Assembly (NCBI RefSeq): GCF_041320595.1 | Contig: NZ_CP166625.1 | Span: 1,809,501-1,873,500, forward strand | Direction: 5' to 3' | DNA: 64,000 bases | Source: Pleomorphomonas sp. PLEO | Lineage (GTDB): Bacteria > Pseudomonadota > Alphaproteobacteria > Rhizobiales > Pleomorphomonadaceae | In this document: positions 15,802 to 24,073 of the stretch, piece by piece | Position numbering within the stretch: the stretch's first letter is position 1 | Layout of the letters: every line of letters begins with the position of its first letter | Position numbers and translations under genes: made by a program | The notes under the pieces: generated by a model | The model's input: only the letters and a program-made list of their open reading frames with translations | What the model was told of the DNA's origin: nothing | Databases searched by the model: none

Positions 15802-17181
15802 ACCGGCGACATCCTTGACAGTTATCGACGTCGGCAGAGGAGGGCTCTGCCGATGCCGTGGAAGGAAACGTCAAGGATGGACGAGAAACTTTTCTTCATC
15901 GCGGACTGTCTTCGGGAGGAAGAGCCGATGACGGTTATCTGTGCGCGCCATGGCATCAGCCGGCAGACGGGTTATGAGCTGAAGCGGCGCTATTTGGCTT
16001 CAGGTGTTGCTGGGCTGGAAGAGCGGTCTCGGGCGCCGCATCATCGACCACAGACGACGCCTGATATGATCGTCGATTTGCTGGTCGATTTGCGCCGAGA
16101 GCATCCCCGGTGGGGTCCGAAAAAACTGCTGCCGATCTTGCGGAAACGCCATCCGAGCATAGTGTTTCCAGCGGTCAGCACGGCTGGCGACATCCTCAAA
16201 CGGGCAGGATTGATCGAAGAGACGCGCCGACGTCGGCGGCCCATTGCCGTGGAGCGCCCGTTCAATGCAGTCGAGCAGCCGAACGACACTTGGTGCATCG
16301 ATTTCAAGGGCTGGTTCAGGACGCGCGACGGCACTCGGTGCGACCCGCTGACAGTGACCGACGCCTTCAGTCGCTACCTGCTGATCTGCGAGATCATGCC
16401 GGAGCAGACGGAAGCTGTGCGGGTTGCTGTCGACTGCCTGTTTAGCGAATACGGGTTGCCGCTCGCCATGCGAAGTGACAATGGGGCGCCCTTTGGAGGA
16501 AGCGGTCCCGCTGGGCTAAGCCGATTGTCGGTTCATTGGCTGAAGCTGGGTCTTCGGCTGGAGCGGATCGCTCCGGGCAAGCCCCAGCAAAACGGCCAGC
16601 ATGAGCGGATGCACAAGACCCTGAAGGAGGACACAACCCAGCCGCCCGCCGACACGGCAGCGGAACAGCAGCAGCGCTTCGAGGCGTTTCGCCGCCTCTA
16701 CAATACCGAACGGCCGCACGAGGCGCTGGATCAGACTCCGCCGGCTGACCATTACCGGTCGTCGCCACGGTCGATGCCAAGCCGGGTCGAAGAGCCCTGG
16801 TACGACGCCAATCATGAGGTTCGCCGGGTGCGGACCAGCGGTGAGATTAAATGGCGTGGAGGAACTTACTTCGTCTCCGAGACCCTTGTCGGCGAACCCG
16901 TCGGCATCACGGAGACCGCTTCGGGCCACAGCGTCGTACGATTCGCCGGGATAGATCTCGGCATCATCGACCCGCGGAAGGAACGGTTCCAACCGTTCAC
17001 CCCACCGCGGCCGGGCCGTCGCAATGCCGAGAAAACGCCAACGGCCGCCGAATAAGGCGCCAAGCGAAGGGGCCGTGGCGGTCTCTGGTCGGAGCTGCCG
17101 CTCCTCCCGCCGTCCACTACGGCCCCTTCGCTCCTTGACAGGCGCGAACAACACATGAACCCTGTCAAGGATGTTCCCGGT
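15802..17181 (+). mobile_element. IS481-type insertion sequence
   Basis: A 1380-base element. The left end ACCGGCGACATCCTTGACAG (15802-15821) and the reverse complement of the right end (17162-17181) agree at 18 of 20 positions. It holds one transposase gene. Just inside the right end, TCCTTGACAGG (17132-17142) and CCTGTCAAGGA (17161-17171) form a further inverted repeat. I see no target duplication; the sequence between or outside the doubled left ends does not match the right flank. Confidence 0.85.
15853..17055 (+). CDS. IS481-family DDE transposase
   Basis: A 400-residue transposase. Residues of about 10-90 form helix-turn-helix domains (AICARHGISRQTGYELKRRY in essence, from VICARHGISRQTGYELKRRY). 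The RNase H-fold core carries the DDE residues in WCIDFKGWF, MRSDNGAPF and NGQHERMHKTLKED. The C-terminal YNTERPHEALDQTPPADHY stretch is typical of the IS481/IS3 group. The ATG has an SD GGAGGG eight bases upstream. The frame is intact from HTH to C-terminus, so the element may be active. Confidence 0.92.
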   Translation: MPWKETSRMDEKLFFIADCLREEEPMTVICARHGISRQTGYELKRRYLASGVAGLEERSRAPHHRPQTTPDMIVDLLVDLRREHPRWGPKKLLPILRKRHPSIVFPAVSTAGDILKRAGLIEETRRRRRPIAVERPFNAVEQPNDTWCIDFKGWFRTRDGTRCDPLTVTDAFSRYLLICEIMPEQTEAVRVAVDCLFSEYGLPLAMRSDNGAPFGGSGPAGLSRLSVHWLKLGLRLERIAPGKPQQNGQHERMHKTLKEDTTQPPADTAAEQQQRFEAFRRLYNTERPHEALDQTPPADHYRSSPRSMPSRVEEPWYDANHEVRRVRTSGEIKWRGGTYFVSETLVGEPVGITETASGHSVVRFAGIDLGIIDPRKERFQPFTPPRPGRRNAEKTPTAAE

Positions 17182-17295
17182 CGCTCAGGGTGAGGGGCGG
17201 ATGTGGGGCGCGCGACATCGGCGGCACCCGAGCAAGGAAAAGACCGGCCGGATTGCTCCGACCGGTCCCGATGTTGCGAGGAAAACCGCTCAGCC

Positions 17296-17966
17296 TCAGA
17301 ATTTCATGCCAAGGCCGACGTTGACGACATGCTGCGCCAGTTTCTCGTCCAAACTGCCGAATTGCCGCTCGAAGAACGCGTTGTAGCGATATTCGGCGCG
17401 AGCGAAGATGTTGTCGGTGAGGGCATAGTCGGCGCCGGCGCCGACCGTCACGCCTTGGAAGTTCTCGTGAAAGGTGCCGACCGCGACGGTCGTATCGGCC
17501 TTGTCGACGACGCGCGTCGCCACCCAGCCGCCGGTCGTGTAGAGCTGTAGCCTGTCGAAGGCATAGCCGACGCGGGCGCGAATGGACCCCGACCAATCGG
17601 TACTGATCTTTTCCTGGCCAATATAGGTGTTGGTCAAGTCGAAGGTGTTGAAGGTCTTTTCGTTGTCTCCCGTGTAGGTGATGTCGCCTTCAATGCCCAG
17701 CACCACATTATTGCCGAGCTGCTGCTGGTAACCGGCGAAAATGCTGGCGTGCGCTCCCCGAAAGTCCTCGGTACGCCCAAAGAACTTGGAGCCGTCGGCT
17801 TGGATCAGATTGCCGCCGCCGGTCGCGCCGAACTCGAAACCGGTCCAATCGATCGTCCGGGTGGTTTGCGGTACATCTGGAATACTGGGCCGCAGCGTTT
17901 CAAGATCCGCGGCGGAAGCAGCCGATATTGTGAGAGCGCGGCCGCGGCAGCAAAAACAAAACGCAT
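17296..17966 (-). pseudogene. Omp25/Omp31-type porin, frameshifted in the signal peptide
   Basis: The mature part is a complete eight-stranded outer-membrane beta-barrel of the porin family common in Hyphomicrobiales: WTGFEFGATGGG, then SIFAGYQQQLGNNVVLGIEGD, RARVGYAFDRLQLYTTGGW, and a terminal VNVGLGMKF. The natural start ATG 17966 opens a signal peptide MRFVFAAAAAL in another frame; the continuation ISAASAADLE lies in the mature frame. Removing two bases of a CTCTC run near 17930 restores a perfect signal peptide. In the mature frame, the only upstream start is a poor TTG. So the gene is frameshifted, or the sequence has an error here. It lies just beyond the IS481 element. Confidence 0.72.
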
Positions 17967-18021
17967 GAATTTCCCCTTCCCAAGGTGGTCGGTGACTGCC
18001 TTGACCGTCGAGCCCGCGCAA

Positions 18022-18741
18022 GGGCCGTCATCGACCCGACGCTCGCGTCGACCGGCCCAGCTCCGAACCCCGGCGAAGTATCTGGTTACAAATTAAGGTT
18101 GATGCCGGGTTAAGGTTGTCCGCGAAAGCGGTGCACCCACTACGATTATCGCTTCGGTAATAATGCGGATAACGGCGGGTGCCGAGACGCGGCATGGGGC
18201 TTGGCTGCCCACCTGCAAGCGCCGCCGGCCACCAAAAAGCAGTGCCGTTCACCTCCGCGCGGCGAGCGCTGAATCCGCGCACCCGGCCAGATCTTCCGGA
18301 GGTTGCAGGCAGGCAGACAAAGCGTTCGCCTGCCTGCCGTGAGCCGATCCTCGGCAGGGCGCACCTGATTGTGCAGATCGTCGATCAGCAGGCGTGCGCG
18401 GGCGATCTTGGCGCGTTCGGGCACGATCAGCATGTTGATGAACAGGGCCGATGTCGCGAACGGTTCGCAACGCCTCCCGCGCGGCGAGGCTGTGATCGAC
18501 GCGAAGATTTCCCGCGACCGGGACGGCGTGGGGCCAGCCGTCCGGCCCCGTCAGCGGCCAGCCGCCGAGCTCGTCCGCCCGTGGGTGATTAGCCGATCGC
18601 TCCGTCCTGCCCGAGCCCCTCTTTCTCGCGCAGGGGAGGACAATCTATCGATATGTTTCTACTCTATAATTTCGCCATCGCAGGCAGGAAGGGGCGCGCG
18701 CGACATATCGGGCGCCGGACGCGATCTTCCCCCGTAAGCCC
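18022..18741. other. Gap with degraded coding sequence
   Basis: About 720 bases without an intact gene. On the minus strand between about 18600 and 18330, two frames look protein-like in succession (WPLTGPDGWPHAVPVAGNLR, then FINMLIVPERAKIARARLLI), as if one gene had been frameshifted; I cannot identify it. Around 18690-18715 a solitary ATATCGGGCGCC resembles the tail of the REP-like repeat family. Confidence 0.4.
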
Positions 18742-18975
18742 TCAGGCGCCCGAGAACTTCACCGTCACCCCGCGCTGGCGGAAGTAAGCCTGCATCAGCT
18801 TCCGACCGGAGCGGTTGCCATGTGGGATCCGAGCCGGATCGAACACGGCTTCCTTCGTGCCCTCCTGCGCCAGCGCCGCCTTGAGCGTGGCGATGTGCAG
18901 GTCGATGTCGGCATTGTCCGCCTGCAGAGATGCGTAAACCCGCTCGATGGCGTCTGCTACGGTCGGTTGGCTCAC
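18742..18975 (-). CDS. Small conserved-looking hypothetical protein
   Basis: A 77-residue, mixed-charge soluble protein with a helical N-terminal half (VADAIERVYASLQADNADID) and a basic C-terminal half (NRSGRKLMQAYFRQRGV). The start is GTG at 18975 with GGAG seven bases upstream, good support for translation. No domain is recognised and there are no partners close by. Confidence 0.6.
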   Translation of the reverse strand: MSQPTVADAIERVYASLQADNADIDLHIATLKAALAQEGTKEAVFDPARIPHGNRSGRKLMQAYFRQRGVTVKFSGA

Positions 18976-19105
18976 AATTGGCTCCTGTAGATTGTGTGGC
19001 GGTGGCCGCCATGTCTTTGGCCTGACCGTATCGGGGTGAAACGCTGTGACGTCAATGGGGGATGTTGGTTGGAGGGGGAGGCTTCGCTGCCCGGTTAAGT
19101 TGGAT

Positions 19106-19259
19106 GGGGCCTTATATCAACCGCTTGGTGCCTTCTGCCTGAGGTCCCCGCCTGCGCGGGGATGACAAATTTATATAATAAAAACATGGGTATAGATTGT
19201 CATCCCCGCGCAGGCGGGGACCTCAGGCAGGATAAAGCGCGAAGGATATATCGGGCGCC
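19106..19259. repeat. REP-like double-hairpin element, copy 1
   Basis: The best-preserved copy of repeat family 1. Arms of 34 bases at 19135-19168 and 19197-19230 are perfect reverse complements around an AT-rich loop. Each arm also contains its own small hairpin (TCCCCGC...GCGGGGA), so the unit can form a cruciform. Outer tails carry the family marks TATATC and GATATATCGGG. Confidence 0.85.
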
Positions 19260-19365
19260 GGCAGCGCCCCTCATAGACCGTGTTTTGCCCCCGAGAGGGC
19301 GTTGGGGTAGCTTGCCCCGGCGCCTTGCCCGGCAAAGCTCGCGGCGCCGGAGTGGACAAACCGAG

Positions 19366-19680
19366 ATGGAACGACACGACCTCGAAAGCTATCTGCACGA
19401 GCAGATCCCCCTTTCCCAGGCGGTGGGGGTGTCGGTGCGGTCCGTCACCGACGGCGGCGTCACCCTTGCCGCCCCGCTCGCGCCCAACATCAATCACAAG
19501 AGCACCGTGTTCGGCGGCAGCGCCTCGCCGCTCTCCATCCTCGCGGCCTGGTCCACCCTGCATGTCCGCCTCATCGACGCCGGCCTGCGAAAGCCTGCGC
19601 GAGCGGATGCGGACGTTGGGGGCCGTACCGCCTATCGCTCGCTTATCGCCTGCAGAACGGTGGCGACGACTGATCCCTAG
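19366..19680 (+). pseudogene. Truncated YiiD-C-type thioesterase
   Basis: The first 73 codons match the start of a hot-dog-fold thioesterase of the YiiD C-terminal type: LESYLHEQIPLSQAVGVSV, then LAAPLAPNINHKSTVFGGSA with the family NH(K)STxFGGS motif, then SILAAWSTLHVRL. After DAGL the similarity stops, and the second half of the hot-dog domain is missing. In the +2 frame an unrelated tail (SLRERMRTLGAVPPIARL) runs to a stop at 19714, suggesting a deletion that joined two genes. It lies directly after REP-like copy 1. Confidence 0.7.
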
Positions 19681-20017
19681 CATGGAGATACGCGATGAAC
19701 TGGGGTGGAAGTAGGAGGAAGGGAGCGGGCTTTGTAATGCTAGTTCGCGAACCGTCACTTTATGGGTAAGCTGATCACCGAATTCTACGCGAGGTCCACG
19801 CTGTAAGCTTTTGGCGCCTCGTCGAAAAGGAGCTCTAGCTTTTGCTGTCGGAAAGGGTTCTTGAGGAGTGCGGCACTAATACAATATGTGGAATTACGCC
19901 TAGCTATCGCCCTATTATAAGAATCAAGTATGCTCAAGAGGCAAGTTAAAGCTTTGCTAATGTAGAAAGATTAAATTCGGAAAGCGGCACATTTTTTTCA
20001 GGATGTCGGGGGATGAA
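19681..20017. other. AT-rich upstream region of the 20-22 kb operon
   Basis: About 340 bases where composition shifts from GC-rich to AT-rich. There is no convincing gene. It must hold the promoter of the following three-gene unit, but I cannot choose between several TATA-like sequences. Confidence 0.4.
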
Positions 20018-20494
20018 ATGACGCATGCGATAGCCTTTAGCCGGATGTCTCGGGATTTAGCTGTTGAGCAAAGCCTGGATGCTGCCATGGAGATTCAGGA
20101 AGTTATTTCGGGCGAAAAAGTCGAGTCTCCAGCTTTAAGATCCTTGGTCGAAGCGTTAATCGGCTCGAATGGCGGCGGCGTCTATAGCAAGAACGATCTT
20201 CTAGGTAAGGCGAGAATTGCTAGCTTATATGGGAAAGCTTATGCCTATGGGGAGGCCTATGCCTCCTCGGGTGTAGTTGTAAATCAAGCCGAACAACTTG
20301 AGCCAATAATAGATCTTTTGCTTCAAGTGGACTCTGGGAATCTATCGAATATTCCTAAGGAGGGTTTGGCACAGATCAAAAATTTTTGCTTGGGGTTGAA
20401 CCGCACTCTGGCTGCGGAAGCGTTTGGCCGGATTCCAGACGCAATGCAAGCACGCCAGAGGTCTCGTACCTGGCTGTTTAACTATGAAAGTTGA
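20018..20494 (+). CDS. Hypothetical protein, first gene of a dcd-like operon
   Basis: A 158-residue, mostly helical soluble protein with no recognised domain. Visible features are a Gly-rich turn GSNGGGVYSKNDLLGKARIA (about residues 48-67) and a repeated AYGEAYASSG-like stretch. An in-frame ATG at 20003 lacks an SD; ATG 20018 follows GGGGG at good spacing. Its stop overlaps the start of the metalloprotein gene by 11 bases, so the products are probably made together. AT-rich codons set it apart from the surrounding chromosome, a sign of transfer. A regulatory or adaptor role within the module is only a guess. Confidence 0.65.
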   Translation: MTHAIAFSRMSRDLAVEQSLDAAMEIQEVISGEKVESPALRSLVEALIGSNGGGVYSKNDLLGKARIASLYGKAYAYGEAYASSGVVVNQAEQLEPIIDLLLQVDSGNLSNIPKEGLAQIKNFCLGLNRTLAAEAFGRIPDAMQARQRSRTWLFNYES

Positions 20495-21734
20495 GCTGAG
20501 CAGTCAGCGTAAGCTGGATGCGATTATTGCCCAAATCGACAAATTGATGCTCTCGGATTTTCCTCACCCGGATTCTGAGACCGCTTTAGGCATCGTCCGG
20601 ACTTTCTTTGAAGAGCACCGGGGGCGCCTTGAGAAGGCGGCTCGGTCTGGTGACACAGAATCCTTAAACAGAGTGTGCGTAACGCTTAATGAACGTATAA
20701 CGCAATATTTACCGATCTTAGGTTTTCTTCTGCGGTCAACTAACGTTCGAAATAGCTTTGAGACTTATGACGCAATTGTCCATATAGCGAAGAGCTTGAT
20801 CGGACCACAAGCGCGAGTGGTAATGTCTTCAGAATGGGACGCGTCACCGCTAGCGTACCCATTGAATGTTTCCATACTTCCTGGTTTTGCTCTGATCGGG
20901 ATGCCCACTTACCAATCTGGGAATGCTCTTATACTTCCGCTGGCGGGGCATGAGCTCGGTCATTGTGCATGGGTGGACCGAAATCTAGAGAAAGTTTACA
21001 CGACTCGTGTGGATGAATTAGCTTGGAACTATATAACTAGTAGGTGGCATGAATTCCGGTCTGCGTTTCCTGAGCATAGCCATCTTCAGCCGATTGCCGC
21101 TCAACTTCGGCAGAACATGTTTTTCATGCAAATTATCGACGATATAACTGCGCTTTGCCTTCAGCATGTGGAGGAGGTTTTTTGCGACGCCATTGGCGTA
21201 GCTTTATTCGGTTCTAGCTTTGCGCTGGCTTTCCACTATTTGCTTGCTCCAAGCCACGGACAGATGCGTAGCCTGTCATATCCAGAGCTAGGCGTGCGCG
21301 CTCGCTTTATAGAACAATATGGTGGATACGATCTAGCAAAGGTTGATTTTACCTCATTTGAAGCAGAATTTAGTGAGCTTCCGCTTAAATTTGAAAATAG
21401 ATCTGATTCTTTTATTCTTAGGTGCGCAGATTCGATTGTGGAGATTCTGGGCGAACATATATTTCAAGATGCGCAAGAAATGGTAGCTCAAACATGTTCT
21501 ATGCACATGCCGAGCGATTTGGAGACAGATAATATTCTACATATGTTCGAGAATTCTACTCCGGCTAGGGCCCCAAAAACGTTGGCTGATATAATAAACG
21601 CCGGATGGAAGTATACTATAAATAACGAGGAAAGCTTTGACCATGCTAGGCGAAGCCTATCTGATTGGGTTTCTGAGCTAGTTCTCAAAAGCGTTGAGGT
21701 TCTGGAGTTTAGGAGGCGGTCAGGAAATGCTTGA
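20484..21734 (+). CDS. Putative zinc metalloprotein with HELGH motif
   Basis: A 416-residue protein I cannot place in a named family. It carries a zincin-like motif AGHELGHCAW, with H156, E157 and H160 as expected metal and catalytic residues, and downstream EEVFCDAIG (230-238), whose Glu or Asp could be the third ligand, as in gluzincin-type proteases. The rest is largely helical. No signal peptide or TM helix is seen, so it acts in the cytoplasm. It overlaps the preceding gene by 11 bases and the dCTP-deaminase-like gene by 8, which indicates translational coupling. AT-rich codon use. A protease that activates or destroys a partner is plausible but unproven. Confidence 0.72.
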   Translation: MKVELSSQRKLDAIIAQIDKLMLSDFPHPDSETALGIVRTFFEEHRGRLEKAARSGDTESLNRVCVTLNERITQYLPILGFLLRSTNVRNSFETYDAIVHIAKSLIGPQARVVMSSEWDASPLAYPLNVSILPGFALIGMPTYQSGNALILPLAGHELGHCAWVDRNLEKVYTTRVDELAWNYITSRWHEFRSAFPEHSHLQPIAAQLRQNMFFMQIIDDITALCLQHVEEVFCDAIGVALFGSSFALAFHYLLAPSHGQMRSLSYPELGVRARFIEQYGGYDLAKVDFTSFEAEFSELPLKFENRSDSFILRCADSIVEILGEHIFQDAQEMVAQTCSMHMPSDLETDNILHMFENSTPARAPKTLADIINAGWKYTINNEESFDHARRSLSDWVSELVLKSVEVLEFRRRSGNA

Positions 21735-22359
21735 TTGCGTGAAGCTGGCTGATCTAATAGCTCTTGGGAACAGGGCTGAACCGGATGGATTGGCAATCAT
21801 ACCGGAGCCGAACATCGAAGAGATAAGATCGAGTGGCGAGTCTTCGATCTCTCTGCGATTGGGCAGATGGTTCCTGGCGTTGCGTCAGTCAAGTCAGCCT
21901 TTTTTCGATAGTCTTAATGAAAATGAATATAAAAAGACGGAATCGAAGGCTTCAAAGTACTATTACGTCCCCTTTGGACAAGAGTTCGTTCTTCATCCTG
22001 GTCGTTTTGTTCTTGGGGCAACTTTAGAGTGGCTAAAATTTCCTACCAGCTATGGCGGCTATGTTGGTGGTAAGTCTTCGCTCGCGCGACGCGGTTTGAT
22101 AATCGAGACAGCGGCTGGCATTCATCCTGGATTTAATGGTTGTCTCACCCTTGAGCTCGCAAACGTTGGCGAGGTTCCTATAAAAATTCGTCCAGGCATG
22201 AAAATTTGCCAGATATTCATTCACAACGTATGGGAAGGAAGTAAGCTTTCAAGTAGCTTACTGGATGGTCGTCGCCGCCCATACCTAGGCTTTCTTAAAG
22301 AGGACGACGTCCTGATTAAGTTGACCGAGCGCGCAAAAGATGTGCCCTCAGCCGAGTAG
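21727..22359 (+). CDS. dCTP deaminase / dUTPase-family protein
   Basis: A 210-residue trimeric-dUTPase-fold protein closest to dCTP deaminase, which converts dCTP to dUTP. The active-site segment GGKSSLARRGL (114-124) has Ser117 and Arg121 of the SSxxR motif, and GIHPGFNGCLTLEL (131-144) has the catalytic Glu143. One oddity is His where IDPG has Asp. An N-terminal extension and a Lys/Glu-rich insert (63-76) separate it from housekeeping Dcd. Stand-alone dCTP deaminases are known anti-phage enzymes that drain the dCTP pool. The ATG overlaps the preceding stop by 8 bases; its SD lies in AGGAGGCGG. The gene ends 12 bases into a convergent small gene. Confidence 0.83.
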   Translation: MLDCVKLADLIALGNRAEPDGLAIIPEPNIEEIRSSGESSISLRLGRWFLALRQSSQPFFDSLNENEYKKTESKASKYYYVPFGQEFVLHPGRFVLGATLEWLKFPTSYGGYVGGKSSLARRGLIIETAAGIHPGFNGCLTLELANVGEVPIKIRPGMKICQIFIHNVWEGSKLSSSLLDGRRRPYLGFLKEDDVLIKLTERAKDVPSAE

Positions 22360-22560
22360 ACGACGAACAAAACTTCCGCCGTCATCTTCAAGCTTATAAA
22401 GCTTCTTTGCTGCCTCAGACGCTGAGATTTTTCCTTCAGCATGCTGCGTGTGAATTTTGCGCACCTCCATCTCTAGTGACCTAAGTGGCGAAGTCGGTTC
22501 TGTCGCGCGCTTAACATCGGCGGTGCGATCTGCGCCTGTATCCTTGGGTAAGGGTGACAT
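22348..22560 (-). CDS. Small hypothetical protein
   Basis: A 70-residue charged protein. The C-terminal half (LEMEVRKIHTQHAEGKISAS, then EAAKKLYKLED) reads as a two-helix segment of the kind found in short DNA- or protein-binding proteins. It has a strong SD (AGGAGA, five bases from the ATG) and starts nine bases after the GAF-like gene, so they form one transcript. Its last codons overlap the 3' end of the convergent dCTP-deaminase-like gene by 12 bases. Function unknown. Confidence 0.62.
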   Translation of the reverse strand: MSPLPKDTGADRTADVKRATEPTSPLRSLEMEVRKIHTQHAEGKISASEAAKKLYKLEDDGGSFVRRLLG

Positions 22561-22569
22561 AATTCTCTC

Positions 22570-23418
22570 CTAGAGAACCTTCCCAACGTAATCGATAATT
22601 GGAGTGCATGTTACCACGATTCGACGTTCCCGTTTGCCCCAAAAGGCATACGGACTAGTCGAATCTATTGATATAAATCCCTGCGCGCATCTAGGGCTGG
22701 CGTCCCTGTTTCGTAGTGGTATGAATAGTATAGATCGATAGCTTAACTCAGATTGTGTTGGACTTGTTACGTATCGTTTTAGCGTTCGCGTGTCATGCAG
22801 GGTTCTTGGGCCCTCTCCTGCCTTGCAGACATGGTAGCCGATGAGCGTATCTGCGATTACATCTCTATTTATGGGGCGTGAATTCCCCGGATTTCGGTGG
22901 GATACCTTCATTCGTACCTCACCAGTTCCTATAAATTTTAAAACGGAGACCGAAATGGAGCCGGGTGTAGTATTTGTTACTGACAAAGCCAGGGACTCTA
23001 TCAATCCCATGCAGGCGCGTATTTGGTTGTCTGTGTCGCCTCGATGATTTTTGGTTGGCGGGAGTGATGCCAAGAGATCTCCAAGGCGGACTAGGACCGC
23101 ATACTCGTCCAGTTTAACCTTTGAAATAGATGTTCTAAACTTCAGATATGCGGAAACGCAACTCAATGTCAGTAGTGCGACGCAGGCGATCACGGTTTGC
23201 TTAGGAGATATGGTTCCATAGAATAGAGCGAGCAAAGGCGCCGAGCATGATGTAGCTGCTGTTACTAAAATAGAGAATAAAGTTGTTAACCGGAATAGGT
23301 TTGGAAGTTTGACATTATAAAAACCGAGTAGGGCATTCCACGTGTTGTAAAGTGCGCCGTGGTCGTCTTTTAGCCAAACTGCAATTTTCTGATTTCTAAC
23401 TTCTGCGTCGATAGGCAT
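22570..23418 (-). CDS. Two-TM protein with C-terminal GAF-like domain
   Basis: A 282-residue protein. Two adjacent TM helices (about 45-67 and 73-92) anchor it. The cytoplasmic remainder (130-282) reads as a GAF-type small-molecule domain: YRSILFIPLRN, then CAQGFISIDSTSPYAFWG and a closing RRIVVTCTPIIDYVGKVL helix. Membrane proteins with a ligand-sensing domain are frequent effectors in nucleotide-signalling defence, but this combination is not one I recognise. It is transcribed with the small gene 22348-22560 and faces the dcd-like operon. AT-rich codon use as in its neighbours. A sensor role is inferred. Confidence 0.65.
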   Translation of the reverse strand: MPIDAEVRNQKIAVWLKDDHGALYNTWNALLGFYNVKLPNLFRLTTLFSILVTAATSCSAPLLALFYGTISPKQTVIACVALLTLSCVSAYLKFRTSISKVKLDEYAVLVRLGDLLASLPPTKNHRGDTDNQIRACMGLIESLALSVTNTTPGSISVSVLKFIGTGEVRMKVSHRNPGNSRPINRDVIADTLIGYHVCKAGEGPRTLHDTRTLKRYVTSPTQSELSYRSILFIPLRNRDASPRCAQGFISIDSTSPYAFWGKRERRIVVTCTPIIDYVGKVL

Positions 23419-23987
23419 ATGGAACCCTGAAATGCGAGCGCATTCGGGCTCGCCGGCAGATTGAACGACGCGTCATTATTAGTGATATGCGTGTGGGAAC
23501 ACAAGAATCGAAGGTATTTATTTAGGATAGATTTTAACTATGGCGCACGACGCGAATCTGCCGCCTCTTTGATTGCAGTAGCGATCTTCCAGGGCTCGAC
23601 AATGATTGCGATGTGCAGGACTGACGCTACGCGTTGCGATGCCATGGGAAAATAGACGAATGCAGCACTTGTCGGGCTGCGAAGGCGGCGGCCGCCGGCA
23701 AAGTCGCGGCAGGGATTGTCGGTCTGTTAGCCTCATCTCCGCGCTGCCTCGTCACCTGCTTGAGTAACGGCAGGACACCACGACGTCTGCCAGATTCCCC
23801 GGAGATTATTAAGGATGATCGGGTCGCCTTCGTCGAAGGTGGAGAAGTTGGCGATCTTAGCGGCGTCGGTGTGACGGAATTAGGCCAAGTTGCCTAGTCG
23901 GACCACTCCCATCATCAGCCGCCCTGAGCTGTAGTCGCAGAAGCTCAGGCCAGAAAGGGAGAGGGACAATATAGAGCGCTCTACCCC
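23419..23987. other. Gap with an unidentified gene remnant
   Basis: About 570 bases marking the edge of the AT-rich island. On the minus strand from 23876 to about 23733 a frame reads FRHTDAAKIANFSTFDEGDP and continues IILNNLRGIWQTSW, which looks like true protein but has a stop in front and ends soon after. I cannot name its parent. Otherwise only short noise frames are seen. Confidence 0.4.
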
Positions 23988-24031
23988 AAAAAAACACCAC
24001 CGCCGCCAACCTCTCTCGAGGCGGCGGCGGT
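23988..24031 (-). terminator. Rho-independent terminator of the RND efflux operon
   Basis: Read on the minus strand, a GC stem (ACCGCCGCC, 24031-24023, pairing with GGCGGCGGT, 24007-23999) is followed by GGTG and seven T (23994-23988). It lies 43 bases after the stop of the adaptor gene. Confidence 0.8.
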
Positions 24032-24073
24032 CTGTCGTTCATAATCTCCAGCGAAGCGCTCAGGCTCAGCCTC

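Noticed and set aside
15802..17181. Target-site duplication of the IS481 element
   Set aside because: No matching bases directly outside either the inner or the outer left end and the right end.
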